Below are positions 14,557 through 22,974 of a DNA stretch of 36,005 nucleotides, one piece after another (position 1 is the first letter of the stretch; each line of letters begins with the position of its first letter). The translations under genes were made by a program, and so were the position numbers. The notes beneath the pieces are model-generated. The model made no database searches, was not told where the DNA came from, and saw only the letters and a list, made by a program, of their open reading frames with translations. Origin of the DNA: Bacilli bacterium. Its GTDB lineage: Bacteria; Bacillota_I; Bacilli_A; RFN20; CAG-826. The stretch is taken from positions 1 to 36,005 of the forward strand of contig JAGCCQ010000014.1 of the NCBI GenBank assembly GCA_017651565.1. Direction: 5' to 3'.

Positions 14557-15321
14557 ATGCGTAAACAAGCTATTAACGGCTTATTAAATGAAGATGAAAT
14601 AATAAGCTATCTCAACTTAAAAAAGTATGTAGACTTGGACGAAAAGTGGCAAAAACACATTAAAGAGATGTTTCCATTTGTCAAAGAAGATGACTGCATA
14701 CGTGCTAGAAAATTCCCAGACCACAAGTCAAAACCAGATGCAGTTATCAAAGTTAGAAATACTGTACAATACTTATCCATTAAATCTGGTAGGAATCCAT
14801 CTGTTCATCAGGAGGATTTCTTTGTATTCCAAAATTATTTAAAAAGTTTAGGTGTCCCAAGAAACGTTTTAAAGACCATTTACTTTTATCATTTTGGAGA
14901 AACAAAGGTATGTAACAACAATGGGAAACCATTTACGAAAGAAGAGCTTGAAGAAAAATATGGTCAATATTTCTTAAAAGCCAGTCAGTATTTAGATGAT
15001 CCAAAAATTATTAATAAGATTATCTATAGAACTGTTATCAAAGGTGCAAATATGAGAAGAACAGGCCTTACATATTTGTATTATGGAAATGTTGAAAAAG
15101 GATTCTTGTTATCGAAAGAAGATATTTACTCACTGATATTTAATTATCGTGAACATAAATGTGCTATTCATTTTGGCGGACTTAACTACCAACCGTGTGG
15201 TAGAAAAAGAACAACTATTGATTATCGATATGTAAGAATCAAATGGCCAATACTTTCTCCTATGTTTTATCTAAGCGATGAAGAAGTAAGAGCAGTAGTT
15301 GATGGAACTAAAAAGATGTAA
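14557..15321 (+). CDS. PD-(D/E)XK nuclease-like protein
   Basis: A 254-residue soluble protein. KPD61AVIKVRNTVQYLS74IK76SG has the spacing of a PD...(D/E/S)XK nuclease core with serine in place of the usual acidic residue, followed by SVHQEDFFVF, a stretch I associate with uncharacterised clostridial proteins with IKxG...SVHxE motifs. A C-terminal domain (about 195-250) is basic and aromatic (GRKRTTIDYRYVRIKWP). There is no membrane segment. Its leader is nearly the same as that of the pilus operon 5 kb upstream, although the two are separated by a terminator and tRNA genes, so the two units are probably co-regulated. Nuclease activity is inference only. Confidence 0.5.
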   Translation: MRKQAINGLLNEDEIISYLNLKKYVDLDEKWQKHIKEMFPFVKEDDCIRARKFPDHKSKPDAVIKVRNTVQYLSIKSGRNPSVHQEDFFVFQNYLKSLGVPRNVLKTIYFYHFGETKVCNNNGKPFTKEELEEKYGQYFLKASQYLDDPKIINKIIYRTVIKGANMRRTGLTYLYYGNVEKGFLLSKEDIYSLIFNYREHKCAIHFGGLNYQPCGRKRTTIDYRYVRIKWPILSPMFYLSDEEVRAVVDGTKKM

Positions 15322-15406
15322 CTAAATTTTAAAGGCATATCTGATACTCTATGATGTTAAAATAGATTTTGTTAATTAACGAGGCGTCTAGAATCGGGGG
15401 TATTTT

Positions 15407-16099
15407 ATGGATAATGTCTATAAAACATTAGTTGAATTTTGGAATAAAGGATTTGAATTAAGAGAAGAAGATAAGCAACAGATTGAAAGTTCTGCTGGAA
15501 CTGCAGATGATTTAAAAGGTTTTGCTCCTTCTCCAAAACTTTTTGATGCTGCATGTTCATTAAAAGGAAAAGATGTTTTAGATTATGGTTGTGGTAGTGG
15601 CTGGGCTTCGCTCATTATGGCTAAATTCGGAGCGAACAAAGTAACGTCAGTCGATGTTGCGCCTAACTCTATCGAAATGCTTAATTCTTATAAAATAGCA
15701 TTTGGAGTCGATAACATAATCGATGCTTTTGCGATTGATAAAAACTGGTTAGCCACACAAGAAGATAAGTATGATGGGCTATTTTGCTCTAATGTAATTG
15801 ATGTAGTCCCGCTTGATATGGCGAAAGAAATAGTGAAGAACGCTGCAAAAGCAGTGAAGAATGGTGCCAAAGTTATTTTCTCTTTGAACTATTTCATCCC
15901 TACTAAGATGATGGAAGATAAAGGCCATAAAGTTGAAGGTCCTCATATTTATATTGATGGAGTGTTAAGACTTACTTCTCTTACCGATGACCAATGGGCA
16001 TCAATCTTTAAAGAATATTTCAAGATTATAAAACTTGATTATTTTGCTTGGCCTGGTGAAGCAAAAGAAGCAAGACGATTATTCGTTTTAGAAAAATAA
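15407..16099 (+). CDS. Class I SAM-dependent methyltransferase
   Basis: A 230-residue Rossmann methyltransferase. Motif I is VLDYGCGSGWAS (57-68), the acidic end of strand 2 is TSVDVAPNS, and the post-motif region YDGLFCSNVIDVVP is motif II. Downstream are NGAKVIFSLNYF and a substrate-side region with GPHIYIDGVLRLTSLTDDQW. The fold places it among UbiE/type 11 small-molecule methyltransferases; the substrate is not readable. A good ribosome binding region (GGGGG) precedes ATG. It is monocistronic with its own terminator. Confidence 0.85.
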   Translation: MDNVYKTLVEFWNKGFELREEDKQQIESSAGTADDLKGFAPSPKLFDAACSLKGKDVLDYGCGSGWASLIMAKFGANKVTSVDVAPNSIEMLNSYKIAFGVDNIIDAFAIDKNWLATQEDKYDGLFCSNVIDVVPLDMAKEIVKNAAKAVKNGAKVIFSLNYFIPTKMMEDKGHKVEGPHIYIDGVLRLTSLTDDQWASIFKEYFKIIKLDYFAWPGEAKEARRLFVLEK

Positions 16100-16124
16100 C
16101 GATATAACAATTAAAAAAATATTT

Positions 16125-16145
16125 ATCCCACATTGTGGGATTTTT
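16125..16145 (+). terminator. Terminator of the methyltransferase gene
   Basis: ATCCCAC-ATT-GTGGGAT followed by a T-run. Confidence 0.88.
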
Positions 16146-16237
16146 ACTCTTCTAAAACGAATAATAAAAAAACTATTCATTTTTGAATTTAAAAAGAATA
16201 TATTAGAAAACAATTATTTTGAAAGGGGTATATCAAT

Positions 16238-16693
16238 ATGGAAGAAACAGTTCTTATTTATTTAGAAAAAGATAACAAATATCTCATGATGCACAGAAAT
16301 AAAAAACTTCATGATCCAAATTTCGGTAAATACATCGGTGTTGGTGGCCGTATTGAAGAAGACGAAACAAAAGGCCAAGCTTTGGTCAGAGAAGTTAGAG
16401 AGGAAACTTCATTAATATTAAAATCTTACATTTATAGAGCTAAATTACTTTTTGTTAATGATAACTATAGAGAAGTCATTCATTTATTTACGTCAAAAGA
16501 CTTCGTTGGAGATTTAAATGAAAACTGCGACGAAGGCGATTTAAGTTGGGTAGATAAAAACAAAATCAATGAATTAACACTTTGGGAAGGCGACAAGGCA
16601 TTCTTAGAAATTATGGAAAATTCAGATGATTATTTTGAAATGACTTTAACTTATAAAAACGATCAATTAGTATCTACTCTTCGCACTGCTTAG
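16238..16693 (+). CDS. Nudix hydrolase, MutT/8-oxo-dGTPase-like
   Basis: A 151-residue protein. The Nudix box at 37-59 (GRIEEDETKGQALVREVREE then TSL) keeps all the metal-binding positions, Gx5Ex7REVxEE. The N-terminal LIYLEKDNKYLMMHRNKK and FGKYIGVGGRIE resemble bacterial and MTH1-like 8-oxo-dGTP diphosphatases, which remove oxidised nucleotides or related substrates. A strong Shine-Dalgarno (GAAAGGGG) precedes ATG. Its last 20 bp overlap the convergent YhhN-like gene. The exact substrate cannot be read. Confidence 0.87.
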   Translation: MEETVLIYLEKDNKYLMMHRNKKLHDPNFGKYIGVGGRIEEDETKGQALVREVREETSLILKSYIYRAKLLFVNDNYREVIHLFTSKDFVGDLNENCDEGDLSWVDKNKINELTLWEGDKAFLEIMENSDDYFEMTLTYKNDQLVSTLRTA

Positions 16694-17396
16694 TTTTTAA
16701 AGAATCTATTTTTTCTCTAAATAGTGGTGATATAGAAATTAAAGTTTGGGAAGGTATATAACATACCCAAGACCCTATCAATCCAAATTTCAAAATTGTT
16801 TTAATTAAACTACTAGATATTGTTACATAGTCTTTTATATTGTAGAGACACACGAAAAGATCACATCCAACGAAGAATGTGAGTCCAATAGCAAACATCA
16901 GTAGAGCTTTATCTTTTGATATATATGCATCTAGTGCATTCATAACTAAATTAATGAAGTAGAACGCTGCAAAAAAGGCGCTCGCTTCTTTTACTTTAAA
17001 AGCGAGTGGAAGCAGTGCTGTTACTAATCCAAAAACGCCAAATCTAATTACTAGAGATATTTTCCAATGCTTTGGCTTTATGTATAAAAAGTACATTGCT
17101 TGAGTGATAATAAACGCACTTATTCCTAATACATAATATTCATCTAGAATTAATAAGAAATAGTCTGCTACCAAGGTAAAAGCTAGACCAACTATAACAA
17201 AGTAACCTTTCTTAGTTTTAATCGAAAGAAAGGATACTAGAAAACAAGAAATGATACTAATATACTTAATCCAATCTGCTGTATCAGAATTTAAAAAATC
17301 TTCAAACTGTTCAATTGCTAGAAAAATATCCAAGACCGCTTGAACGAAAACAAATATTGATAAGAATATTAATAAGCCTTTGCTTTTATTGCTCAT
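16674..17396 (-). CDS. YhhN/TMEM86-like membrane protein (possible lysoplasmalogenase)
   Basis: A 240-residue protein with about eight membrane segments. LAFTLVADYFLLILDEYYVL then GISAFIITQAMYFLYI, and GSWVCYIPSQTLISIS near the C-terminus, match the pattern of the YhhN family, whose mammalian members hydrolyse the vinyl-ether bond of lysoplasmalogens. Some anaerobic gut Firmicutes make plasmalogens, so this is plausible, but bacterial YhhN function is little tested. No Shine-Dalgarno; a TAAAAT at 17403-17408 lies 6 nt from ATG (possible leaderless start). The 3' end overlaps the Nudix gene by 20 bp. Confidence 0.55.
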   Translation of the reverse strand: MSNKSKGLLIFLSIFVFVQAVLDIFLAIEQFEDFLNSDTADWIKYISIISCFLVSFLSIKTKKGYFVIVGLAFTLVADYFLLILDEYYVLGISAFIITQAMYFLYIKPKHWKISLVIRFGVFGLVTALLPLAFKVKEASAFFAAFYFINLVMNALDAYISKDKALLMFAIGLTFFVGCDLFVCLYNIKDYVTISSSLIKTILKFGLIGSWVCYIPSQTLISISPLFREKIDSLKTKQCEE

Positions 17397-17526
17397 GAGG
17401 ATATTTTAAAACACATGTTTGATAAACGAAATTTAAAATAGTATTTATTTAAAAATACATCTGGAAAATGAGAAATATATTTGTGTGGAAATATTTTTTA
17501 ATTAGTGTAATAATATTTGAGCACTT

Positions 17527-17600
17527 AGGGGTGTAGTACAATGGTAGTACAGTGGTCTCCAAAACCATTGACGTGGGTTCAATTCCTACCACCCCTGCCA
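17527..17600 (+). tRNA. tRNA-Trp (CCA)
   Basis: Acceptor AGGGGTG/CACCCCT, anticodon loop CTCCAAA with anticodon CCA, T arm TTCAATT and encoded CCA end. Anticodon CCA reads UGG only, which supports TGA as a stop codon. Confidence 0.97.
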
Positions 17601-17610
17601 ATGAGAGTAG

Positions 17611-17640
17611 AACAGTTTTGATTTAATCAAGACTGTTTTT
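17611..17640 (+). terminator. Terminator after tRNA-Trp
   Basis: AACAGT-T-TTGATT pairs with AATCAA-G-ACTGTT, followed by a T-run. Confidence 0.85.
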
Positions 17641-17692
17641 TATTTTTGTAACTATAATGTTTGATATAATAACCTCTGAGGGATTTAGAAAT

Positions 17693-18439
17693 GTGATTAT
17701 TAATTCGTTTGATACCAGTGAGCCTATTTTAAAATTAGAACACTTTTATGGAAAACGTGGAAACATTGTTAAAAAGTGTATAGTTTTGCTGTCTCGCGAA
17801 ATCTTTATTCATATTGAATCTAATTATAATTTAGAACAAATAGGTCTAATTGGTGGTTCATCATACAAGATTCCGATTTATGCATTTGAGCATAACGGAG
17901 AAAAGATAGGTGTGTATCTTTCTCCTATGGGCTCAGTTTTATGCGGAGGAAACATTATTGAATGTTCGCATATAACAGGTGCCGATAAATTTATTATGTT
18001 TGGTTCTTGCGGGTCTTTAGATAAGAATGTAACAACTGGCAAATTTATTATTCCTACTGAAGCATATAGAGACGAAGGACTTTCTTATCACTATATGAAG
18101 CCAAGTGATTTCGTAAGTATCAAAAACGCTAGTAAAGTTGAACAAATTTTTAGTAAATATAAGATTCCTTTTGTTAAGGGAAAAGTATGGACAACAGATG
18201 CTCCATTGATGGAAACAGTGAATCTTGTTAAACGGAGAAAAGAAGAAGGCTGCATAGGAGTGGAGATGGAACTTGCTGCATGCCAAGCAATCACAAATTA
18301 TTACAAATTAGACCTATATAATTTTTTACAGCCTGGAGATGTTTTGATGGAAGATTGCTATGATAAGTCTCTTCTTCATAACGCTAACCATGACTTGGTT
18401 AAGTTAGAAATTGGTTTAAGGATTATTGAAGAAATATGA
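17693..18439 (+). CDS. Nucleoside phosphorylase (PNP/UDP superfamily)
   Basis: About 248 residues from the proposed GTG. Phosphorylase signatures are IGLIGGSSYKIPIYAFEHNG, SPMGSVLCGGN, FIMFGSCGSLDKN (phosphate and ribose side) and CIGVEMELAACQAI (the methionine-glutamate ribose-binding motif). The family cleaves purine nucleosides or uridine with phosphate for salvage. The frame extends to an ATG at 17657, but that codon lies between two TATAAT boxes (17653-17658, 17665-17670) and has no ribosome binding site. GTG at 17693 has GAGGGA 9 nt upstream and lies after the predicted transcription start. The next gene overlaps its stop by 4 bp. The base specificity is not clear. Confidence 0.8.
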   Translation: MIINSFDTSEPILKLEHFYGKRGNIVKKCIVLLSREIFIHIESNYNLEQIGLIGGSSYKIPIYAFEHNGEKIGVYLSPMGSVLCGGNIIECSHITGADKFIMFGSCGSLDKNVTTGKFIIPTEAYRDEGLSYHYMKPSDFVSIKNASKVEQIFSKYKIPFVKGKVWTTDAPLMETVNLVKRRKEEGCIGVEMELAACQAITNYYKLDLYNFLQPGDVLMEDCYDKSLLHNANHDLVKLEIGLRIIEEI

Positions 18440-19197
18440 ATAACGAAGCTTTAACTAAAAGAAACAAGTTTATCAAAAACGTTAAAAAGTGTGTTGCTTT
18501 TGGAGATGAACCTGAAATAAAAATAATAGATTGCAAAGGTAATGAATACGAAATGATAGTGTATTCTGATTTTGTTGATTTTTATGATGAAAAAGATAAT
18601 TATAAGAAACTAGAAAAAATCGAAGATGTTTTTGAATACATTAAAAATGACATTGAACAATATATAGGCGAATTCGGTCAGGATTTAACAATAGATAGAG
18701 ACGATCACTATAAGTTAGGAAGTTGTTATCCAAAATATGCATACATCTTTTTCTTCATCTTGGCATTTTTAATGGTGTTTGATGCAACAATGCCTTTATA
18801 TTTGTTTACTGACGATTCATTAACATTTGACATTATTTTTTCAACGGTAACAGGTATATGTGCTATTGTTTGTGTTATATGCGGATTTTTCAACATGCAA
18901 ACTTATGTAATTACTAAAGAAATTGCTATATATCGTTTTGGGAAAGAAATTGAATCGATAAATTTAAATGATTGTGTTTTTGAAATCATGGAATTACCTA
19001 CATTCTTTTCTCATAGTTTTGCTGTCTTTAAAGAGAAATGGATTTGTCTTTACAAAAGGGACGAAAGTTATAAAAGATTTAAAGTAGGTTGCGCAAATAA
19101 GAAAAATAGCAATAGAATTCAAATCTTATATTCTGATGATGTTTTGAACATTTTAAAAAATAGTAAAGCAAAGCAAATTGATGATTTTAAAATATGA
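18436..19197 (+). CDS. Two-TM protein of unknown function
   Basis: A 253-residue protein with a soluble N-terminal region rich in acidic and lysine residues (1-95), two membrane segments (about 98-118 and 128-152) joined by a short outside loop, and a C-terminal cytoplasmic domain of about 100 residues (SINLNDCVFEIMELPTFFSH onwards) that could be PH-like and sense or bind lipids. It overlaps the phosphorylase gene by 4 bp (ATGA), so translation is coupled; the functional link is obscure. No named family recognised. Confidence 0.6.
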   Translation: MNNEALTKRNKFIKNVKKCVAFGDEPEIKIIDCKGNEYEMIVYSDFVDFYDEKDNYKKLEKIEDVFEYIKNDIEQYIGEFGQDLTIDRDDHYKLGSCYPKYAYIFFFILAFLMVFDATMPLYLFTDDSLTFDIIFSTVTGICAIVCVICGFFNMQTYVITKEIAIYRFGKEIESINLNDCVFEIMELPTFFSHSFAVFKEKWICLYKRDESYKRFKVGCANKKNSNRIQILYSDDVLNILKNSKAKQIDDFKI

Positions 19198-19312
19198 TAA
19201 ATAATAATAAATCTCATTTTTGTTAATAATGATATTGATGACTGTTGTATTTCTTATAAGGCCTAATTATTTATAATTTTGTATAATATAAAGAAATATG
19301 GAGGGTCAGGAA

Positions 19313-20566
19313 ATGTCATATCGCAGTTTTGAATTTTTAAAGAAAATATATTTTGTTAGAACAGGTGGCTCAAAAGAAGAAGAAAAAGCCGCTAATTTAA
19401 TTAAGGAAGAAGTAGCTAAGTTAGGCGGTAATGCTGAACTAGAAGCTTTTGAGATTGATGGTTCTAACATAAAAGTAGCTAAACTTTTAATTGACGGCAA
19501 AGAATATGAATGCGCTGGTAGTGGCTATTCTGGCAACACTCCAGAAGAAGGCACAGAAGGAGAATTTATATTTATATCTAGTGAAGAAGATTTAAATATG
19601 CATTCCTTAAAAGGAAAAATAATTCTCACTAATACTAAAAGAGTTCCGCATAAGTATTACTTAAAAGCAGTTAAAGATGGTGCCTTAGGCTTTATTGTAA
19701 CTACTGGTAGTGTTTATAAAGATAAAGATGAAGTGGATTTAGATCCGTATTTAAATCGTGATATAGATTACAAAGAAGGTAAAATCCCAACAGTCATGAT
19801 TAGAATGAGTGATGCTGAAAAGATATTGGAAAAGTTACCTAATAAAGTTAAACTCACACTTATCGCAGAAGATTATAAATGTAATTCACATAACGTAGTT
19901 GCAGAAATAAAAGGTAGTGCATACCATGATGAAATAGTCACTCTAACTGCCCATTACGATAGTGTTTCTTTCTCCAAAGGGGCATACGATAACGGAACAG
20001 GTAGTATCACTCTTTTACAATTATTTGATTATTATAAAAAGAATCAACCAAAGAGAACCCTTAAATTCATTTGGTGTGGTTCAGAAGAAATGGGCTTATT
20101 AGGTAGTAAAGCATACGTAAGAGACCATGAAGACGAAGTTAAGGAAAAAGTAGTCCTTAACATTAATGTTGATATGGTCGCTGCTACTATAGGCAATGAT
20201 ATAGCTTGTGTTACAGGCGAAAACGATGTAGTCACTTACATTAGATATGTTTCTAAAGAAGTGGGTTTCCCAATCAGCGTAAGACAAGGAGTATATTCAA
20301 GTGACTCAACTCCATTTGCTGATAAAGGCGTTCCAGCCATTTCCTTTGCTAGACTAGCAAGGCAAGGTGGCGCCACAATTCACTCCCATGATGATGTTAT
20401 TGAAAGATTAAGTGAAGAAAACTATGTAAAAACATGTAATTTCTTAATTGAATTATCATCTAGATGGATTAACGCATATCAATTCCCAATAGAAAAGAAG
20501 ATGCCAGATAATATGAAAGAAGAATTAGATTATTATCTCGCAAGAAAGGAAAGACCTTCAAAATAG
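19313..20566 (+). CDS. M28-family aminopeptidase with PA domain
   Basis: A 417-residue zinc peptidase. The inserted PA domain (about 55-190) lies between a short N-terminal part and the M28 core. Metal ligands are visible in the order H of TAHYDS, D of GAYDNGTG, E-E of WCGSEEMGLLGS, D of NINVDMV and H of TIHSHDD, so the two-zinc site is complete. There is no signal peptide, so it is probably cytoplasmic. An ATG also exists at 19298, but it lies on the Shine-Dalgarno GGAGGG itself (19299-19304), which is correctly spaced for the ATG at 19313 (MSYRSF). TATAAT at 19282-19287 is the probable -10. Peptide specificity is unknown. Confidence 0.88.
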   Translation: MSYRSFEFLKKIYFVRTGGSKEEEKAANLIKEEVAKLGGNAELEAFEIDGSNIKVAKLLIDGKEYECAGSGYSGNTPEEGTEGEFIFISSEEDLNMHSLKGKIILTNTKRVPHKYYLKAVKDGALGFIVTTGSVYKDKDEVDLDPYLNRDIDYKEGKIPTVMIRMSDAEKILEKLPNKVKLTLIAEDYKCNSHNVVAEIKGSAYHDEIVTLTAHYDSVSFSKGAYDNGTGSITLLQLFDYYKKNQPKRTLKFIWCGSEEMGLLGSKAYVRDHEDEVKEKVVLNINVDMVAATIGNDIACVTGENDVVTYIRYVSKEVGFPISVRQGVYSSDSTPFADKGVPAISFARLARQGGATIHSHDDVIERLSEENYVKTCNFLIELSSRWINAYQFPIEKKMPDNMKEELDYYLARKERPSK

Positions 20567-20588
20567 GAAAGTCTTAGGGAATAGAAAA

Positions 20589-21014
20589 ATGAATTTTGAA
20601 AAATCTTGTGGAATCGTACCATTATATTTCATGAGTAATGAGCCATTTGTTGTTTTAGTTAAACAAAATAATGGCGATATTGGTTTCCCAAAAGGCCACG
20701 TAGAAGGTAATGAAACCGAACTAGAAACTGCATCAAGAGAATGCAAAGAAGAAGTGGATTTATCTCCTAGAATTATTGATGGCTTTAGAGAAGAAATCTC
20801 ATACCATATGTCAGAATTTGACACTTATAAGACAGTAGTTTTCTTTATAGGTGTTGTTGATGACTTATCATATAGAAGACAAGAAAGCGAAATCTCTGAT
20901 ATCCTTCTTGTTCCATTTGCGGAAGCAATGAAAACTTTAACTTATGACGATACACGTCGTGTGTTGGCAAAAGTTAAAGAATTTTACGAAAACAATAAGA
21001 TTAAATTCAACTAA
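20589..21014 (+). CDS. Nudix hydrolase, Ap4A-hydrolase-like
   Basis: A 141-residue protein. The Nudix box GHVEGNETELETASRECKEE at 36-55 continues VDL, and the preceding GFPKGH and the N-terminal SCGIVPLYF pattern fit bis(5'-nucleosyl)-tetraphosphatases (Ap4A hydrolases), which clear dinucleoside polyphosphates. All metal-binding glutamates are present. It lies 22 bp after the M28 gene and 30 bp before the ABC-F gene, so the three may be cotranscribed. AGGGA 10 nt upstream supports the start. Confidence 0.85.
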   Translation: MNFEKSCGIVPLYFMSNEPFVVLVKQNNGDIGFPKGHVEGNETELETASRECKEEVDLSPRIIDGFREEISYHMSEFDTYKTVVFFIGVVDDLSYRRQESEISDILLVPFAEAMKTLTYDDTRRVLAKVKEFYENNKIKFN

Positions 21015-21044
21015 TATTTCCTACTTTCCTGTATCTTATAGAAT

Positions 21045-22586
21045 ATGAGTGTAGTAAAAGTTACAGGACTTAAATTTAATTATTATGATAAAGAACTTTA
21101 TGATGAAGTTTCTTTTCAGTTGAACCGTGAAGACCATGCAGTCCTGGTGGGTCAAAACGGCTCAGGTAAGACCACTCTGATAGATTTATTAACCAAAAAA
21201 TTAATACCAGATAAAGGTAAGATTGAGTGGACTCCACATATAACTTATTCGTATTTAGATCAACATTATAAGGTTTACGATAATTACACAGTTAACGAAT
21301 TTCTTCATAAAATCTATCAATCACTTTTTGATAAAGAAAAGGAGATGATTGAGCTCTACTCCAAAGGTAGTGATTTTAACGATCCAAATTACAATACGTA
21401 TTTATTAAAAGCAGAAAAAATCAACCAATACCTAATTAACGAAAACTACTACGATATTCAAACTGAGATTAATAAAATCATCAGCGGTTTAGGCATCCAA
21501 AAAGAAAAACTAGAATCTAAACTAACCGAATTAAGTAGTGGTCAAAGAGAAAAAGTATATCTCGCAAAAATGTTATTAGAAAAGAATGACGTTTTGTTAT
21601 TAGACGAACCAACTAACTACCTAGATGTTGGCCAGGTTGAATGGTTAAAAGAATACTTAAAAGCATATCATTATGCATTTTTAGTTGTCTCTCACGATGA
21701 AGACTTCTTGAAGAGTATCGCAAATGTTGTATTTCATTTAAGCAATAAAAAGATTGAAAGATATAAAGGCGATTATGATTATTTCTTAACTCAATCTGTT
21801 ATTAGAAAAGCGCAATATGAAAAAGATTATGCCGCTCAACAAAAATACATTAAGAAAGAAGAAGAATTCATCGCCGCTCATATTGTTAGAGCAACTAGTG
21901 CAAAGGCCGCTAAAAGTAGAAGAACTAGATTAAGTCATTTACAAAGATTAGACGCTCCTACAAACGATATTAATAAAGTTTCTTTTAATTTCCCTTATGC
22001 TGGGGATATTGGAAAAGACATTTTAGAAGTAGATAGACTTATTATTGGCTATGATAAGCCATTATTAAATCCAATATCTTTCTCTCTTAAAAAAGGAGAT
22101 AGAATCGCAGTAATTGGCAAAAACGGTATAGGCAAATCCACTTTAATTAAAACATTATTAGGAATTATTCCTTCGTTAGGTGGTTCTTTTGAATTTAATG
22201 AAAGAAGAATCTTTGGCTACTATAGTCAAACTGAAAATCCAGACTTATCAGTAACTCCAGTTCAACTAATAGGCAGAGAATTCCCTAAATTAAAAGAAGG
22301 CGAAATAAGAAGCATGTTAGCTCGTTGTGGAGTTAAAGCTAATCTCGCGATTAAACCATTAAAAGAATTAAGCGGTGGAGAAGAAGCTAAAACAAGATTA
22401 TGTTTATTAACATTAAGAAAAAGTAACATTCTTGTTCTAGACGAACCTACTAATCACTTAGATGTAATTGCTAAAGAATCGCTTAAAAAGGCGATCGATA
22501 ACTATGAAGGTGTAGTTATCTTAGTCAGCCATGAGAAAGAGTTTTATGAAGACTTGGTTGACTACTGTATTAAATTAGATTCATAA
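21045..22586 (+). CDS. ABC-F family ribosome-associated ATPase
   Basis: A 513-residue soluble protein with two ABC domains and no membrane part. Domain 1 has Walker A GQNGSGKT (36-43), signature LSSGQREKVYL and Walker B VLLLDEPTNYLD. Domain 2 has GKNGIGKST, LSGGEEAKTRL and ILVLDEPTNHLD. The linker (about 245-305) is charged and helical, as in ABC-F proteins that enter the ribosomal E site to rescue stalled ribosomes or protect against antibiotics. Linker length does not identify it as an antibiotic-resistance type. It has no Shine-Dalgarno, and TATCTT at 21032-21037 would give a near-leaderless transcript. Subfamily undetermined. Confidence 0.9.
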   Translation: MSVVKVTGLKFNYYDKELYDEVSFQLNREDHAVLVGQNGSGKTTLIDLLTKKLIPDKGKIEWTPHITYSYLDQHYKVYDNYTVNEFLHKIYQSLFDKEKEMIELYSKGSDFNDPNYNTYLLKAEKINQYLINENYYDIQTEINKIISGLGIQKEKLESKLTELSSGQREKVYLAKMLLEKNDVLLLDEPTNYLDVGQVEWLKEYLKAYHYAFLVVSHDEDFLKSIANVVFHLSNKKIERYKGDYDYFLTQSVIRKAQYEKDYAAQQKYIKKEEEFIAAHIVRATSAKAAKSRRTRLSHLQRLDAPTNDINKVSFNFPYAGDIGKDILEVDRLIIGYDKPLLNPISFSLKKGDRIAVIGKNGIGKSTLIKTLLGIIPSLGGSFEFNERRIFGYYSQTENPDLSVTPVQLIGREFPKLKEGEIRSMLARCGVKANLAIKPLKELSGGEEAKTRLCLLTLRKSNILVLDEPTNHLDVIAKESLKKAIDNYEGVVILVSHEKEFYEDLVDYCIKLDS

Positions 22587-22616
22587 AGTAACTTTTCGAT
22601 ATTTGGTGCGTTTATC

Positions 22617-22645
22617 TTTACATTTATTATTTTTTAGTGTTTAAT
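22617..22645 (+). promoter_or_regulatory. Promoter of the lysine transport operon
   Basis: TTTACA (22617-22622), a 17-bp spacer and TTTAAT (22640-22645). It lies just upstream of the riboswitch, with transcription starting near 22652. Confidence 0.65.
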
Positions 22646-22666
22646 AAAGCCACAAATTGAATATGT

Positions 22667-22832
22667 CACTGAGTAGAGGCGCTGTCGATACCAGTACTAA
22701 ACGGAGAAGGTATTCTATGAAGTTTAGGAAAGGAGAGATGGCCGAAGGTGATGAAGAGACATCTTCTGATCCTGGGCAGTTGTTGAATAAATAACTGACT
22801 GTCGCTTTGATGAAAAGCGGAGAGCTATTGTG
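22667..22832 (+). promoter_or_regulatory. Lysine riboswitch (L box) aptamer
   Basis: The conserved lysine-aptamer blocks occur in order: AGAGGCGC (P1 5' side), AGTA, GGAGAGATGGCCGAAGG, CTGGGCAG, ACTGTCGC with AAGCGGAGAGC (P5 and P1 3' side). The last blocks match the classical ACTGTCGC...AAGCGGAGAGC sequence. It lies in the 388-bp gap before an amino-acid ABC importer, whose substrate it identifies as lysine. In the ligand-free state CTATTGT (3' side of P1, 22825-22831) can pair with GCAATGG in the 5' arm of the terminator, giving the antiterminator. A 20-bp A/T-rich palindrome around 22852-22871 lies between. Confidence 0.93.
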
Positions 22833-22892
22833 AATCAAGATTTGTCAAAGTATATAGTATTAATACTATATGTGTAGATAATTAAATTGATT

Positions 22893-22920
22893 GAGCAATG
22901 GTAATCCCATTGCTCTTTTA
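22893..22920 (+). terminator. Riboswitch-controlled terminator
   Basis: GAGCAATGG-TAATC-CCATTGCTC, a 9-bp perfect stem followed by TTTTATT. Lysine binding should favour it. Confidence 0.9.
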
Positions 22921-22974
22921 TTACCTACTTAGGCAGAAAGATTTGTAAAAGAATAATGTCTAAGGAGGTAATTT

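Noticed and set aside
17657..17692. ATG at 17657 as start of the nucleoside phosphorylase
   Set aside because: The codon sits between two TATAAT boxes without a ribosome binding site, whereas the in-frame GTG at 17693 has GAGGGA at proper distance. The ATG cannot be ruled out.
19298..19312. ATG at 19298 as start of the M28 peptidase
   Set aside because: It overlaps the Shine-Dalgarno GGAGGG that serves the in-frame ATG at 19313.
22850..22872. A/T palindrome between the lysine aptamer and its terminator as a separate operator
   Set aside because: It is inside the transcribed leader and more simply reads as a stem of the expression platform.
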